A stretch of 64,000 nt of DNA, from contig DATEMU010000011.1 in the NCBI GenBank assembly GCA_035275405.1, positions 87,831 through 151,830 of the forward strand. The letters run 5' to 3'. Positions within the stretch are counted from its first letter, which is position 1. Each line of letters starts with the position of its first letter. The position numbers were made by a program, and so were the translations under genes. This stretch comes from Phycisphaerae bacterium (GTDB lineage: Bacteria; Planctomycetota; Phycisphaerae; UBA1845; UTPLA1). Below are positions 9,938-18,029 of the stretch, piece after piece. The notes under the pieces are model-generated. The model saw only the letters and a program-made list of their open reading frames with translations, was not told the origin of the DNA and searched no databases.

Positions 9938-10046
9938 GTTGATCTCCCTTTATTGGCTGTTAATGACTGACGCGGATTCAACCTGCTGCCGCGCGCCCGC
10001 CTGAGTTCCCGCTCCGGCGAGGTCGGTCAGTGTACGAGGGTAGCCC

Positions 10047-10074
10047 AAAAAACGCCATAGCGAGTCATGATGGC
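10047..10074 (-). terminator. Possible intrinsic terminator after the STAS gene
   Basis: On the minus strand GCCAT (10074-10070) pairs with ATGGC (10058-10054) around an 11-base loop, followed by G and six T (10052-10047). The stem is short, so this is a modest candidate for ending the ComEA/STAS transcript before the sulfatase promoter region. Confidence 0.4.
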
Positions 10075-10098
10075 AACCGGTTCCCCCTGAAAGAGGGC

Positions 10099-10437
10099 CT
10101 ACGCGCCAAGTTGAACGCTGGCCAGACCGCTGGGCACGTCATCGCAGAAGTCGAAGATCTTGTCGAGACCGGTCACGAGGAAGACGCCCCAGGCGCTGGT
10201 GCTGATACCGCAGAGACGGAGCTTTCCGCCACCGGTCGCGTGCATCAGCTTCCTGAGCTTGAGGAGCTTGGCGATGTTGGAGGAGTTGAGGAAGTTAACG
10301 GAGGAGAAATCGAGAACGGCGTGGGCGCCGTGGCGGCGCTCAAGGGTTTCGTGCAGCGCGTTCAGGTCGTCGGAAAACAGCGGGTCGTCCTGAAGCTCGG
10401 CCAGCACGATGTTGTCGGACCAGTCTTTGAGAGACAT
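10099..10437 (-). CDS. STAS-domain protein (anti-sigma antagonist type)
   Basis: Starting at the internal ATG 10437 gives 112 residues that form one STAS domain. LDFSSVNFLNSSNIAKLLKL carries the serine pair (S52-S53) at the place normally phosphorylated in anti-anti-sigma factors, and GGGKLRLCGIS follows. In this family the protein binds an anti-sigma kinase when unphosphorylated; no partner kinase of the HATPase type is encoded nearby. The reading frame continues upstream to 10782, but that part overlaps the HhH gene and has no family character, so I reject the long form. It lies 10 bp after the ComEA-like gene. Confidence 0.8.
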   Translation of the reverse strand: MSLKDWSDNIVLAELQDDPLFSDDLNALHETLERRHGAHAVLDFSSVNFLNSSNIAKLLKLRKLMHATGGGKLRLCGISTSAWGVFLVTGLDKIFDFCDDVPSGLASVQLGA

Positions 10438-10447
10438 CGAGGCCAAC

Positions 10448-10858
10448 TTATCGGCTGGAAGTGACAGTGTCAAATTGGGCGGAACGCGTCGGGAAGCGGA
10501 GGAAAGGGCGGAGCCGGGCCAGCGTTCGCGGGCCGATGCCCGGTATGGGTGAGAGGCTACCGGCAGATTGAAAAAAGGGACGTTCGGAATTGGGGTCGGC
10601 GGCGCGCTGCGAATCCCGATAGGCGACAATTTTTCGGGCCAGCGATTCACCAATACCGGGGAGTTGCGCCAACTCAAACCACTGGGCGGTATTCGGATCA
10701 ACCCCCATGTTAAGCGCCATGCTGTCAATGCTGGGCCGTCCGAGATTTGCACCGGCAGGGCGGAGGATTCCGCCAAATGCAAGGGTGGACAGAAGCAGCG
10801 CGCCGACCAAAGCCAGGGCGGGCAGTGCGGACGGTAATCGGGCGTCCTTAAGGGGCAT
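10448..10858 (-). CDS. ComEA-like helix-hairpin-helix protein
   Basis: Starting at ATG 10858 the product is 136 residues: an N-terminal membrane segment (LPALALVGALLLSTLAFGG), then VDPNTAQWFELAQLPGIGESLARKIVAYRD. The latter is the ComEA-type helix-hairpin-helix that binds DNA in competence systems. A second short hairpin follows (LSPIPGIGPRTLARLRPFL). Alternative starts exist at 10903 and 11014; none has a strong ribosome site. No other competence gene is present. Such single HhH anchors occur widely in planctomycetes with no proven role. Confidence 0.75.
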   Translation of the reverse strand: MPLKDARLPSALPALALVGALLLSTLAFGGILRPAGANLGRPSIDSMALNMGVDPNTAQWFELAQLPGIGESLARKIVAYRDSQRAADPNSERPFFQSAGSLSPIPGIGPRTLARLRPFLRFPTRSAQFDTVTSSR

Positions 10859-11341
10859 GGACGCCGCAGGGTGATTTCCGAAGGCCACTTGCACAGGTCG
10901 CATGTTATACCCGAAGTAGGTAGTGCGGCCCGGTCGAGGATCGCTTACGAAGCTGTTATGCCGCAGCGCGGGCCGGAACGGGGGGTAAAAGGTGGTGGGT
11001 GGGATAGAAGGCACGGGCCGGCCCTGTCAGACGGGGGCTGCCAGGCCATGCAGATACTACGCAACCCCGCATGCACCCTGGAGTTGGATTCGCCTCCCAA
11101 CGTGGCGGATTCGGCGTACGGAACGGTCGGTTCGAGCCGGCTTTGAGGTTATCCGGACGCTTCTAACCAATGGGGGAATCAGGGGTCTAAACAGAGCAAC
11201 CTGCCATCGCCGTGCTTCCCAATGCCTGAAGCCGACCGGCGGGAGATATGGTCCCGGTGGGAGATTGTGCGCCGGGGAGACCACGCGTATAGTGCGCGGT
11301 TCGATCAAACCTCCAGGATAAAGCTCCACGGAATAACCATT
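10859..11341. other. Divergent intergenic region, ComEA-like gene / glycosyltransferase
   Basis: About 480 bp must hold the promoters for both directions, although the N-terminal extension of either gene could reach into it. I inspected it for riboswitch-like signatures such as c-di-GMP-I and found no convincing match. Short inverted segments (for example GGGCCGGCCC near 11012) occur but nothing decisive. Confidence 0.4.
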
Positions 11342-12865
11342 ATGCCAGCCACAGAGTGTTTGGACCGGATGGGAGTCCGGTCTGACGAACGATTTGTCAC
11401 CACGGAGGACGAAACACTGTCGAACGCGAATGTGCTCAGCGCGATCCAGCTTGGGCCCATCGATGACCGGACGCCGTCCCAGCGACGGGCCGAGAAGCTA
11501 TTCCAGTATTTTGTCATCGTCGCAGGACTCATCGGACTGACTGTCGCTTTCGCCAGTGGACGGGTCTTTGAGCGGTTCTCCCTGTGGCAGACGGCATGGG
11601 GCAGCTCGTTCTGGATCATGTCGCTGGCGTACGGTGGGTTGATGTACGCCGTATTGGTGTGGCGCGTGATCCTCTGGCGGCGGTATCGGCCGATGGAAGC
11701 CGTGCCGGACGAACAACTGCCGTTTGTGTCCGTCATTATCCCGGCGTTCAACGAAGGAGCCCTGGTCAAGCAGTCCATCCTCTCGGTCGCGGCGTCGAAT
11801 TATCCGACGGACCGGCTAGAAATCATCGCGATCGACGACGGCAGCGCGGATGACACGTGGCTGCACATCCTGACGGCGGCGCGGCAGGGAGAAAAGCGCG
11901 TAAAGATCCATACGCTGAGGCAGCCCACCAATAAAGGCAAGCGCGAGGCGCTGGTGCTCGGTTTTGACAAAGGGCGGGGCGACGTCTTCGTGACGATCGA
12001 CTCGGACAGCATGATCCACGCGGACGCGCTGCGCAACGGCGTGACGCCGCTGGTGCGCGATCCGCGGATCGGATGCGTGGCGGGCTGCGTTGAGGTGATG
12101 AACCCCCGGCAGAGCATCTTCACGCGCTTCCTGAAATGTACCTTCAGCCTGTCGTTCAAGTTCGTGCGGGCGTATCAGAGCGAGTTTCGCGGTGTGTTCT
12201 GCACGCCGGGGGCGCTGTCGATCTACCGGGCGGATTTCGTGCGCAAGGTCGCGGACGAGTGGGCAAGCCAGCAGTTCCTGGGGCAGAGGTGCACGACCGG
12301 CGAAGATCGGGCGATGACGAACCTGTTCCTGCGCGAGGGGTGGCTGACCGCCTACCAGGGCAACGCGGTCGTGTGGAGTAAGATGCCGCACACGTACATG
12401 GGCTTGGTCATGATGCTGCTGCGCTGGGCGCGGAGCAACATCCGCGAGACGATCGTGCTGTTCCGGTTCATGTTTACGCGGTTCCGCGGGGCGTATTTGA
12501 ACACATTCCGATTCAACATGATCGTGACGGCCCTGACGCTGTTCATGCCCGTGCTGCTGATCGGAAACAGCATTGTGCTGTTGGCGACAGCGGAGGGTTA
12601 TGCCCTGCACCAACTCGGAATGGTCATGACGTACGCCATGATCATGTCGGTTATTTACTACAAGAGCGAGCGCGACCTGGATTGGGTGTGGCTCTTCCTG
12701 TACGAGTTCTTCTGGGTGGCGTGCCTGTCGTGGGTCATGCCGTACGCGGCGCTGACGCTTCGGAATACGGGCTGGCTGACACGCGGCGTCTCAAGAGCCT
12801 CATCGCCTCCCCAATTGCCGGAACCCAGTTCGCAGCCCGTGCCGGCGCTCGCGGTCGCGGGTTAG
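11342..12865 (+). CDS. Membrane glycosyltransferase family 2, hyaluronan/chitin-synthase-like
   Basis: Starting at ATG 11342 gives 507 residues. Two membrane segments (about 55-72 and 90-112) precede a GT-A catalytic domain: VSVIIPAFNEG, the UDP-binding IDDGS (165-168), the metal-binding DSDS (220-223), the acceptor GED (320-322), and LLRWARS (360 onward) at the QxxRW position with Leu in place of Gln. Three to four C-terminal membrane segments follow. This layout is that of processive synthases such as NodC, HasA and PgaC, which polymerise a beta-linked sugar and extrude it. The product is unknown. The frame is open back to 11222, but the region before 11342 lacks family character. A strong terminator follows the stop. 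Confidence 0.88.
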   Translation: MPATECLDRMGVRSDERFVTTEDETLSNANVLSAIQLGPIDDRTPSQRRAEKLFQYFVIVAGLIGLTVAFASGRVFERFSLWQTAWGSSFWIMSLAYGGLMYAVLVWRVILWRRYRPMEAVPDEQLPFVSVIIPAFNEGALVKQSILSVAASNYPTDRLEIIAIDDGSADDTWLHILTAARQGEKRVKIHTLRQPTNKGKREALVLGFDKGRGDVFVTIDSDSMIHADALRNGVTPLVRDPRIGCVAGCVEVMNPRQSIFTRFLKCTFSLSFKFVRAYQSEFRGVFCTPGALSIYRADFVRKVADEWASQQFLGQRCTTGEDRAMTNLFLREGWLTAYQGNAVVWSKMPHTYMGLVMMLLRWARSNIRETIVLFRFMFTRFRGAYLNTFRFNMIVTALTLFMPVLLIGNSIVLLATAEGYALHQLGMVMTYAMIMSVIYYKSERDLDWVWLFLYEFFWVACLSWVMPYAALTLRNTGWLTRGVSRASSPPQLPEPSSQPVPALAVAG

Positions 12866-12891
12866 GAACGAGTACTCAGTAACAAGAAGTA

Positions 12892-12921
12892 GCCCCGGGG
12901 GAATTCCCGGGGCTTTTTTTT
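12892..12921 (+). terminator. Intrinsic terminator after the glycosyltransferase
   Basis: GCCCCGGG (12892-12899) pairs perfectly with CCCGGGGC (12906-12913) around a 6-base loop and is followed by eight T (12914-12921). This is a textbook rho-independent terminator for the plus-strand synthase. The convergent phosphoglucosamine mutase gene ends at 12955. Confidence 0.93.
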
Positions 12922-12954
12922 GCGCGCCCAGGTGAGCGATTCGCTTCGGGACAT

Positions 12955-14292
12955 CTACTTCAGTTCTGTGATTCGTTGGGCGAGGGATTGGGCCGTCGCT
13001 TCGTCGGCGGCCTCGGCGATGACGCGGGCGATGGGTTCAGTGTTCGAAGGGCGGATATGGACCCAGCCCTCGGGCCAGTCGATGCGGAGACCGTCGGCGT
13101 CGTTGATGCGACCGCCCTCGGCGGAGAGTCGGACGCGCTGCAGCCATTCGTTCATCCGGGGGCGGTCGATGTCGAACTTTTGCTTGACCATCACGTAACG
13201 GGGCAATTCGTCGACGATGTTGTTGAACGGCCGCCAGTCCTCAGCGAGTAAGCTGAGGACCAGTCCCATGGCGCCGAGGCTGTCGCGAACGGGGACGACG
13301 CGAGGGTCGATGACGCCGCCATTGCCCTCGCCGCCGATGACGCAATTATTTTCGAGGACGGCGCGGGCGACGTTGGCCTCGCCAACGGAGGTGCGATAGA
13401 CGATACATTTGTCGCCGGCGCGGGCAGCGAGATCGTCGATCATCCGCGAGGTCGAAAGATTGGCGGCGGCGGGACCGGGCGTCTTGCTGAAAACGTATTT
13501 GGCGGAGAGGGCGAGCGTGCATTCCTCGCCGATGTAGCGGCCCTTGTTGTCGATGATGGCGAGGCGGTCGGCGTCGGGGTCCTGGGCGAAGCCGATGTCG
13601 GCGCCGGCGCGAAGAACGGTATCGCAAAGGTCGGCGAGGTTTTCGGCAGTGGGTTCGGGCGTGTGAGCGAAGCGGCCGGTCGGTTCGCCGTTCACGTGGA
13701 TCACCTTGCACCCGAGCCGTTCGAGAAGCATCTTGCCGGACGCGCCGCCGGCGCCGTTGACGCTGTCGAGGACGACGTTGAGTTGCCGGCGACGGATGGC
13801 GGCGACGTCGAGGTTGCGCACGACGCGGGCGACATGGCGATCGTTGGTGGACAGATCGCGCTGGCAACGACCGACGTCCTGGACCTCGACGTAGTCAAAT
13901 CGCCGCTCGCGGTAGCGCTCGAAGATCTTCTCGGCAATTTCGGGCGGCGGCGCGAAGCCCTCGGCCGTAAGGAACTTGATGCCGTTCCAGCGGATGGGGT
14001 TGTGGCTGGCGGTGACGATGATGCCGCCGCGGGCGGACCGCTCCAGGACGGTCAGGGCGGTGCCGGGGGTGGTGACGATGCCGAGTTCGGTGACGCTACA
14101 GCCGACGGCGAGAAGGCCGCTCTTGATCGCGGATTCGAGGAGCTCGCCGCTGGGCCGGGAATCGCGGCCGAGGATGACGTGACCGCCGCCCAGGTGCGAG
14201 CCGAACGCGGCGCCGAGCTGGACGGCCAGTTCAGGGGTCATCGTCTCTCCGACGATGCCGCGGACGCCGGAGACAGACATCATAAGGGTCAT
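12955..14292 (-). CDS. glmM: Phosphoglucosamine mutase / phosphohexomutase
   Basis: The 445-residue alpha-D-phosphohexomutase has all the signature loops. The catalytic serine loop TASHNP has Ser96, the Mg loop is DPDADR (238-243), the sugar-binding loop is GEGNGGV, and the phosphate-binding loop is RPSNTEP near the C-terminus. GlmM converts glucosamine-6-phosphate to glucosamine-1-phosphate for UDP-GlcNAc, the precursor of peptidoglycan and probably of the polymer made by the neighbouring family 2 synthase. The length and SVSGVRGIVG start fit GlmM, but a phosphomannomutase/phosphoglucomutase specificity cannot be excluded. It is transcribed convergently with the synthase. Confidence 0.85.
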   Translation of the reverse strand: MTLMMSVSGVRGIVGETMTPELAVQLGAAFGSHLGGGHVILGRDSRPSGELLESAIKSGLLAVGCSVTELGIVTTPGTALTVLERSARGGIIVTASHNPIRWNGIKFLTAEGFAPPPEIAEKIFERYRERRFDYVEVQDVGRCQRDLSTNDRHVARVVRNLDVAAIRRRQLNVVLDSVNGAGGASGKMLLERLGCKVIHVNGEPTGRFAHTPEPTAENLADLCDTVLRAGADIGFAQDPDADRLAIIDNKGRYIGEECTLALSAKYVFSKTPGPAAANLSTSRMIDDLAARAGDKCIVYRTSVGEANVARAVLENNCVIGGEGNGGVIDPRVVPVRDSLGAMGLVLSLLAEDWRPFNNIVDELPRYVMVKQKFDIDRPRMNEWLQRVRLSAEGGRINDADGLRIDWPEGWVHIRPSNTEPIARVIAEAADEATAQSLAQRITELK

Positions 14293-14330
14293 AGTGGGTT
14301 CTCAGTCCCGTCCATCATTGTATATAGCAT

Positions 14331-14361
14331 GAATGGCGAATGGCGAATAGCAAAGGGCGAA
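14331..14361. repeat. GCGAATGGCGAATAGC-type intergenic mini-repeat
   Basis: Just upstream of the glmM start there is a run of 7- to 8-base units GAATGGC/GAATAGC/AAAGGGC. The same unit appears as a long hairpin at 16639-16695, on the other side of the TPR gene. It is non-coding and probably a genome-wide dispersed element. Confidence 0.6.
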
Positions 14362-14390
14362 AGATGCGCGCGTACCGACCCTCACCCCGA

Positions 14391-14413
14391 CCCTCTCCCT
14401 AGGAGGGAGAGGG
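14391..14413. repeat. CCCTCTCCCT palindrome inside a gene end
   Basis: CCCTCTCCCT (14391-14400) and AGGGAGAGGG (14404-14413) form a perfect 10-bp stem with a 3-base loop, preceded by CCCTCACCCCGA. This type of CCCTCTCC palindrome is common between genes in many bacteria. Here it encodes the last residues and the stop codon of the minus-strand 93-residue protein. Confidence 0.7.
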
Positions 14414-14680
14414 TGATTGGCGGAGGCGGTCGAGATCTTCGCGAACATCGGGGCGGATATACCGGGCATCGAGGTCGGACAGCGGAGCGAGGGCCGCAAG
14501 GGTGCGCTCGTATCGCGTTTCGAGATCGGCGGAGGTGTCGAGAAAAAGGACGCGCTGACCCTTGAGGACGCAGAGACCCCCGCCATTGCCGCCGAGGGAT
14601 TCGCGGCGGATGGCGAGGCCGATCTGTTCGGCGAGAGCGAGAAGTTCGTCAAGTCTGGATTGGAGGTCCATAAGAAGCAT
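14399..14680 (-). CDS. Small conserved-looking hypothetical protein
   Basis: The 93-residue protein has an N-terminal amphipathic helix (MDLQSRLDELLALAEQIGLAIRR) and a GGxGGGLCVLKGQRVLFLDTSADLETRYE segment that reads like a small globular fold. I do not recognise a named family. The codon pattern and the sharp hydrophobic rhythm support a real gene. The start could be 14680 or the Met two codons in (14668). The last six residues (QSPSPS) and the stop come from the CCCTCTCCC palindrome, suggesting the original C-terminus was replaced. It is the upstream neighbour of glmM on the same strand. Confidence 0.6.
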   Translation of the reverse strand: MLLMDLQSRLDELLALAEQIGLAIRRESLGGNGGGLCVLKGQRVLFLDTSADLETRYERTLAALAPLSDLDARYIRPDVREDLDRLRQSPSPS

Positions 14681-14830
14681 AGATTAAGGCATTTTGAGAA
14701 AAGCCCATACTGGTGCTGTGCCGTATGCTCGCAGTTGGGCGGACGCTGCTATCAGAACTCCGGCCGCGAGGCCGGGCCGGGGAGCGCTGTTAAGCGAGAC
14801 AACGGCTGATCCTAATGCAGGGTCCACTGG

Positions 14831-14848
14831 CACGCACTGGCGTGCGTG
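14831..14848 (+). promoter_or_regulatory. 7-bp inverted repeat upstream of the TPR gene
   Basis: CACGCAC (14831-14837) and GTGCGTG (14842-14848) form a perfect inverted repeat with a TGGC spacer, 30 bases before the preferred GTG start at 14878. It may be an operator, a hairpin in the leader, or part of a dispersed repeat related to the CACTGGC elements of planctomycetes. Confidence 0.4.
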
Positions 14849-14877
14849 GTTCTGATCGGCCGGTACGATGGGCGATC

Positions 14878-16644
14878 GTGAGTGAGACGATTAGCCAAAT
14901 CCCGCAAGAAGCCGAACGATGCAAGGCGCGCGGGTCGCGATGGGCGGCGTTGCTGCTTGTGCTGGCCGTGGCGGCGGCGTATGCAAACAGCTTCGACGGC
15001 GTCATGCTGCTGGACGATCGATATATCGAAAAGACGCCGGCGTTGGGGGAGCCGGGATTGTGGACGGAGATTCGGCGATCCTCGCGGCCGCTGGTTGATC
15101 TCTCGTTTGCGATCAATAAGGCCATCGGTGGGTTGGAGCCGTTTGGGTATCACGTATTCAATTTGCTCGTGCATTTGGCGGCGACGCTGGCGTTGTTTGG
15201 GGTCGTGCGGCGGAGTTTGGTCGCGCCGGAGGTTTCGGGCGAAGGGATTCCCGCGGAGGGTGGGTGCGAGAGAGGATTCTCGCACCAGCAAACAGCCATC
15301 GCGTTTGCGATCGCTGTACTGTGGGCGATGCATCCGCTACAAACTCAAAGCGTGACGTATATCAGCCAGCGGGCTGAATCGATGATGGGGCTTTTTTATT
15401 TGCTCACCCTGTATGGCGTTGCGCGAGCCGCGGGAGGACAGGCGGCGCACGCATGGTCGATCGCGGCGGTCGTGGCGTGCGCGATGGGAATGCTATCCAA
15501 GCCGGTCATGGTAACGGCACCGGTCATGGCGGTTCTCTACGACCGGGCATTTTGGGCGGAGTCGTGGAGACAGGTTTTTCGCCGGCGATGGCGGCTCCAC
15601 GTGGGACTTGCGGCGACGTGGATGGTACTCGTCCTGACAGGAGTCGTGCGCGGTTTGGCGAGCACGAATGGTGGAGAGGTGGGGTTCGGCGTGGCGACGG
15701 CGACGCCGCTGCAGTACCTGTTCACGCAGTTCGAGGTGATCCGTCACTACCTGCGATTGGCGATGTGGCCCAGCGGGCTTTGTCTCGATCATCAGTGGCC
15801 GGTAGCGCAAACGTTCGCGGAAGTCGCCGGGGCGTCGATGTTTGTAATGGCGCTGGTGGTGTTGACCGTCATTGCCTGTATTCGGCGACCGGCGGATGGG
15901 TTCGTGGGGGTGCTTTTCTTCGGCGTGTTATTGCCGACGTCGAGTTTCGTGCCGATCAAGGATGTGATCTTCGAGCATCGGATGTACTTGTCGCTGGCCT
16001 CGGTGGCGGCCGTGGCGGTGCTGGGTGGCGGGTGGCTCGTGCGCAGGATAGTCGGCGATGCGGCGCGATCGCGGCAAATTGGTGCGGCGATCGTCATCGT
16101 GGTCGCGCTGGCGTTGGGTGTTCGGACGCACTTGCGCAACCGGGATTATGCGAGCGCTGGGCGAATGTGGGCGGGGATAGTGGCGCGTTATCCGCAATCG
16201 GCGCGAGCGCTCAATAATCTCGGCGCGGCCTATTTGGATGACGGGAAATTGGAAGAGGCGGAAAGGCATTATCGTCGGGCGGTGGCGGCGGCACCGACGA
16301 TGTATGAGGCGCGATACAATTTGGGGCATGTGCTCATGCTGTTGGGGCGGGGCGATGAGGCGATCGAGCATTTGTCCATCGCGGCGACCAACGCGGAAGT
16401 GTATCCCAATGCAATGCTCGATCTGGGGACGATTTTCGCAAGCAAAGGCCGGCTGGATTCAGCAATATCGTGTTTCCACGAAGCAATCCGGGCGCAGCCG
16501 GAGAATGCAGATGCGCATTTCAACATGGGTCTGGCGCTGAAAGCGCGGGGAGATCTGGCGGCAGCGCGGCGCGAATTTGAGGCAGTGCTGCGGATACGGC
16601 CGGGGGATGAGGAGGCAAGAAGGCAAATAGCGAATTCAGAATAG
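14878..16644 (+). CDS. Multi-pass membrane protein with C-terminal TPR repeats
   Basis: The 588-residue protein starts at GTG 14878; the ATG at 14815 is also in frame but lies within a palindromic region. It opens with a membrane helix (WAALLLVLAVAAAYANSF) and the DDRYIEKTP loop, has about ten membrane segments, then at least four TPR units from about residue 420 (NNLGAAYLDDGKLEEAERHYRRAV and similar). The layout and the luminal Asp-rich first loop resemble the TMTC/GT-C glycosyltransferase-like proteins. A role in glycosylating exported proteins is possible but not shown. It is convergent with the Msr gene; the stop codon lies inside a long hairpin repeat. Confidence 0.8.
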   Translation: MSETISQIPQEAERCKARGSRWAALLLVLAVAAAYANSFDGVMLLDDRYIEKTPALGEPGLWTEIRRSSRPLVDLSFAINKAIGGLEPFGYHVFNLLVHLAATLALFGVVRRSLVAPEVSGEGIPAEGGCERGFSHQQTAIAFAIAVLWAMHPLQTQSVTYISQRAESMMGLFYLLTLYGVARAAGGQAAHAWSIAAVVACAMGMLSKPVMVTAPVMAVLYDRAFWAESWRQVFRRRWRLHVGLAATWMVLVLTGVVRGLASTNGGEVGFGVATATPLQYLFTQFEVIRHYLRLAMWPSGLCLDHQWPVAQTFAEVAGASMFVMALVVLTVIACIRRPADGFVGVLFFGVLLPTSSFVPIKDVIFEHRMYLSLASVAAVAVLGGGWLVRRIVGDAARSRQIGAAIVIVVALALGVRTHLRNRDYASAGRMWAGIVARYPQSARALNNLGAAYLDDGKLEEAERHYRRAVAAAPTMYEARYNLGHVLMLLGRGDEAIEHLSIAATNAEVYPNAMLDLGTIFASKGRLDSAISCFHEAIRAQPENADAHFNMGLALKARGDLAAARREFEAVLRIRPGDEEARRQIANSE

Positions 16645-16695
16645 CGAATAGCGAAATTAAGGGCAACGCAGCCCCTATTTCGCTATTCGCTATTC
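16639..16695. repeat. Long inverted repeat of GAATAGC units between convergent genes
   Basis: GAATAGCGAATAGCGAAAT (16639-16657) is perfectly complementary to 16677-16695, with a loop whose AGGG/CCCT ends can also pair. It holds the TPR gene's stop codon (16642-16644) and sits 15 bp before the Msr stop at 16710. It could act as a bidirectional transcript end, although there is no long T-run. Confidence 0.8.
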
Positions 16696-16709
16696 GCCAT
16701 TCGTCATTC

Positions 16710-17828
16710 CTACCACGGATTGGTCACGTGGCAGGCGCGGCCAGTCTTTTCGACATAGTCCTGGTGGTAGTCCTCGGCGGCGTAAAAGGTCTTGGCCGGT
16801 TCGAGCTGGGTGACGATCTTGCGGCCTTTGAACCGGTCGGATTCCTGCAACTCCTTGATGAACGCCTCGGCCTCGCGGCGCTGCTCGTCGTTGACGTACC
16901 AGATACCGGATCGGTATTGCGCGCCGTAGTCCGGGCCCTGCCGATTCATTTGCGTCGGGTCGTGCATCTTGAAGAAGGCCTCCAGCAGGCGGCGGAACGT
17001 GATGCGTGACGGATCGTACACAACCTTGACAGTCTCGGCGTGACCGGTCGTGTCGGTGCAGACCTGCTTGTAGTCCGGGTTGTCTACGCGGCCCTGCATG
17101 TAGCCGCTGGCGGCGTCGAGGACGCCGGGGCCTTTCTGGAAGTAGTGTTCGAGCCCCCAGAAGCAGCCGCCGGCGAAGTAGGCGGTCTCGGTCTTCGCGG
17201 TCATTTTATCTCCCGTGGATGAGGTGCGCTGAGCCGGCCTGCTCTCGGGCGGCAGCTCCGCGCCCTTCTTGTAGAACTTGAGCGAGGCGGAGTTGAGGCA
17301 ATGACGCTCCCCCGTCGGCGGCGGACCATCCTCGAAAACGTGCCCGAGGTGCGCGGTGCAGCGGGCGCAGTTGATCTCGGTGCGGCTCATGCCGTGGCTG
17401 CGATCGGTCTTGCGGGCGACATGATCCTTGTCGAACTCCTTATAGAAACTGGGCCAGCCCGTGCCGGATTTGAACTTGTGGTCGCTGGCGAAGAGCGGAA
17501 GTCCGCAGACGACGCAGACGTACATGCCGTCCTCTTTGTTGTCGAGCAGCGTCCCGCAGAAGGGTCGCTCCGTGTCGGCGGATTGGGTAATGCGGAAGGC
17601 CTCGGGGTCAAGCTTCTTGGCGAGTGCGGCGACTTTGTCGCGCGGCAGCGGCGTGACGTCGTAACCGGAGGCGGAGGTTTTCGCGTTCATGGATGTTCTC
17701 ATCTCCCCTGATTGTTTGCCCGCAGACGGAGTACTGTCCGCATCGACCGACGCGGGATCGCAGCCGACGATGAGGCCACAAATTGTTAATACGAGCGCGG
17801 CAGAACTCCCGGCGGCGCGGATTCTCAT
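16710..17828 (-). CDS. Lipoprotein MsrB-MsrA fusion (methionine sulfoxide reductase)
   Basis: Starting at ATG 17828 (AGGAG 8 bases upstream) gives 372 residues. The N-terminus is a lipoprotein signal with lipobox LIVGC (Cys23). The MsrB domain (about 55-190) has both zinc CxxC pairs (105/108 and 154/157) and the catalytic Cys177 in RHCLNS. The MsrA domain (about 212-372) has GGCFWG with catalytic Cys222. MsrB reduces Met-R-sulfoxide and MsrA the S form, so the pair repairs both isomers. The lipoprotein signal puts it outside the cytoplasmic membrane. The order MsrB-MsrA is the reverse of the PilB type. Internal Met codons at 17690 and 17204 have Shine-Dalgarno-like sequences. Confidence 0.92.
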   Translation of the reverse strand: MRIRAAGSSAALVLTICGLIVGCDPASVDADSTPSAGKQSGEMRTSMNAKTSASGYDVTPLPRDKVAALAKKLDPEAFRITQSADTERPFCGTLLDNKEDGMYVCVVCGLPLFASDHKFKSGTGWPSFYKEFDKDHVARKTDRSHGMSRTEINCARCTAHLGHVFEDGPPPTGERHCLNSASLKFYKKGAELPPESRPAQRTSSTGDKMTAKTETAYFAGGCFWGLEHYFQKGPGVLDAASGYMQGRVDNPDYKQVCTDTTGHAETVKVVYDPSRITFRRLLEAFFKMHDPTQMNRQGPDYGAQYRSGIWYVNDEQRREAEAFIKELQESDRFKGRKIVTQLEPAKTFYAAEDYHQDYVEKTGRACHVTNPW

Positions 17829-18029
17829 GGCATGGGCTCCTGGAATAAGGCACTGCTCGCCGGAAGCCATGAGCGATCATAGCCAAGTCCGGGGCCGCCG
17901 AAAACCCGGGGTTCCCCCCGGGCGTCGGGCGGCTTCACGCAGCGTGTGCCTGACAACGCCTTAGATCGTACCAGACGCGGGGAGGTTACATCGTGAAACT
18001 CGTCAACACACCGAAAGGCTGAGTTTTTA

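Noticed and set aside
8492..9970. 492-codon plus-strand open frame antisense to the sulfatase
   Set aside because: It mirrors the sulfatase, lacks any family motif and is rich in Asp/Val/Arg as expected of an antisense frame in GC-rich DNA.
10099..10782. Long form of the STAS gene
   Set aside because: The upstream 115 codons overlap the ComEA-like gene and have no STAS or signal character.
11100..11145. GGTTCGAGCC resembling a tRNA T-loop
   Set aside because: No cloverleaf can be built around it.
11146..11340. Possible c-di-GMP riboswitch before the glycosyltransferase
   Set aside because: No match to the conserved core or tetraloop receptor was seen.
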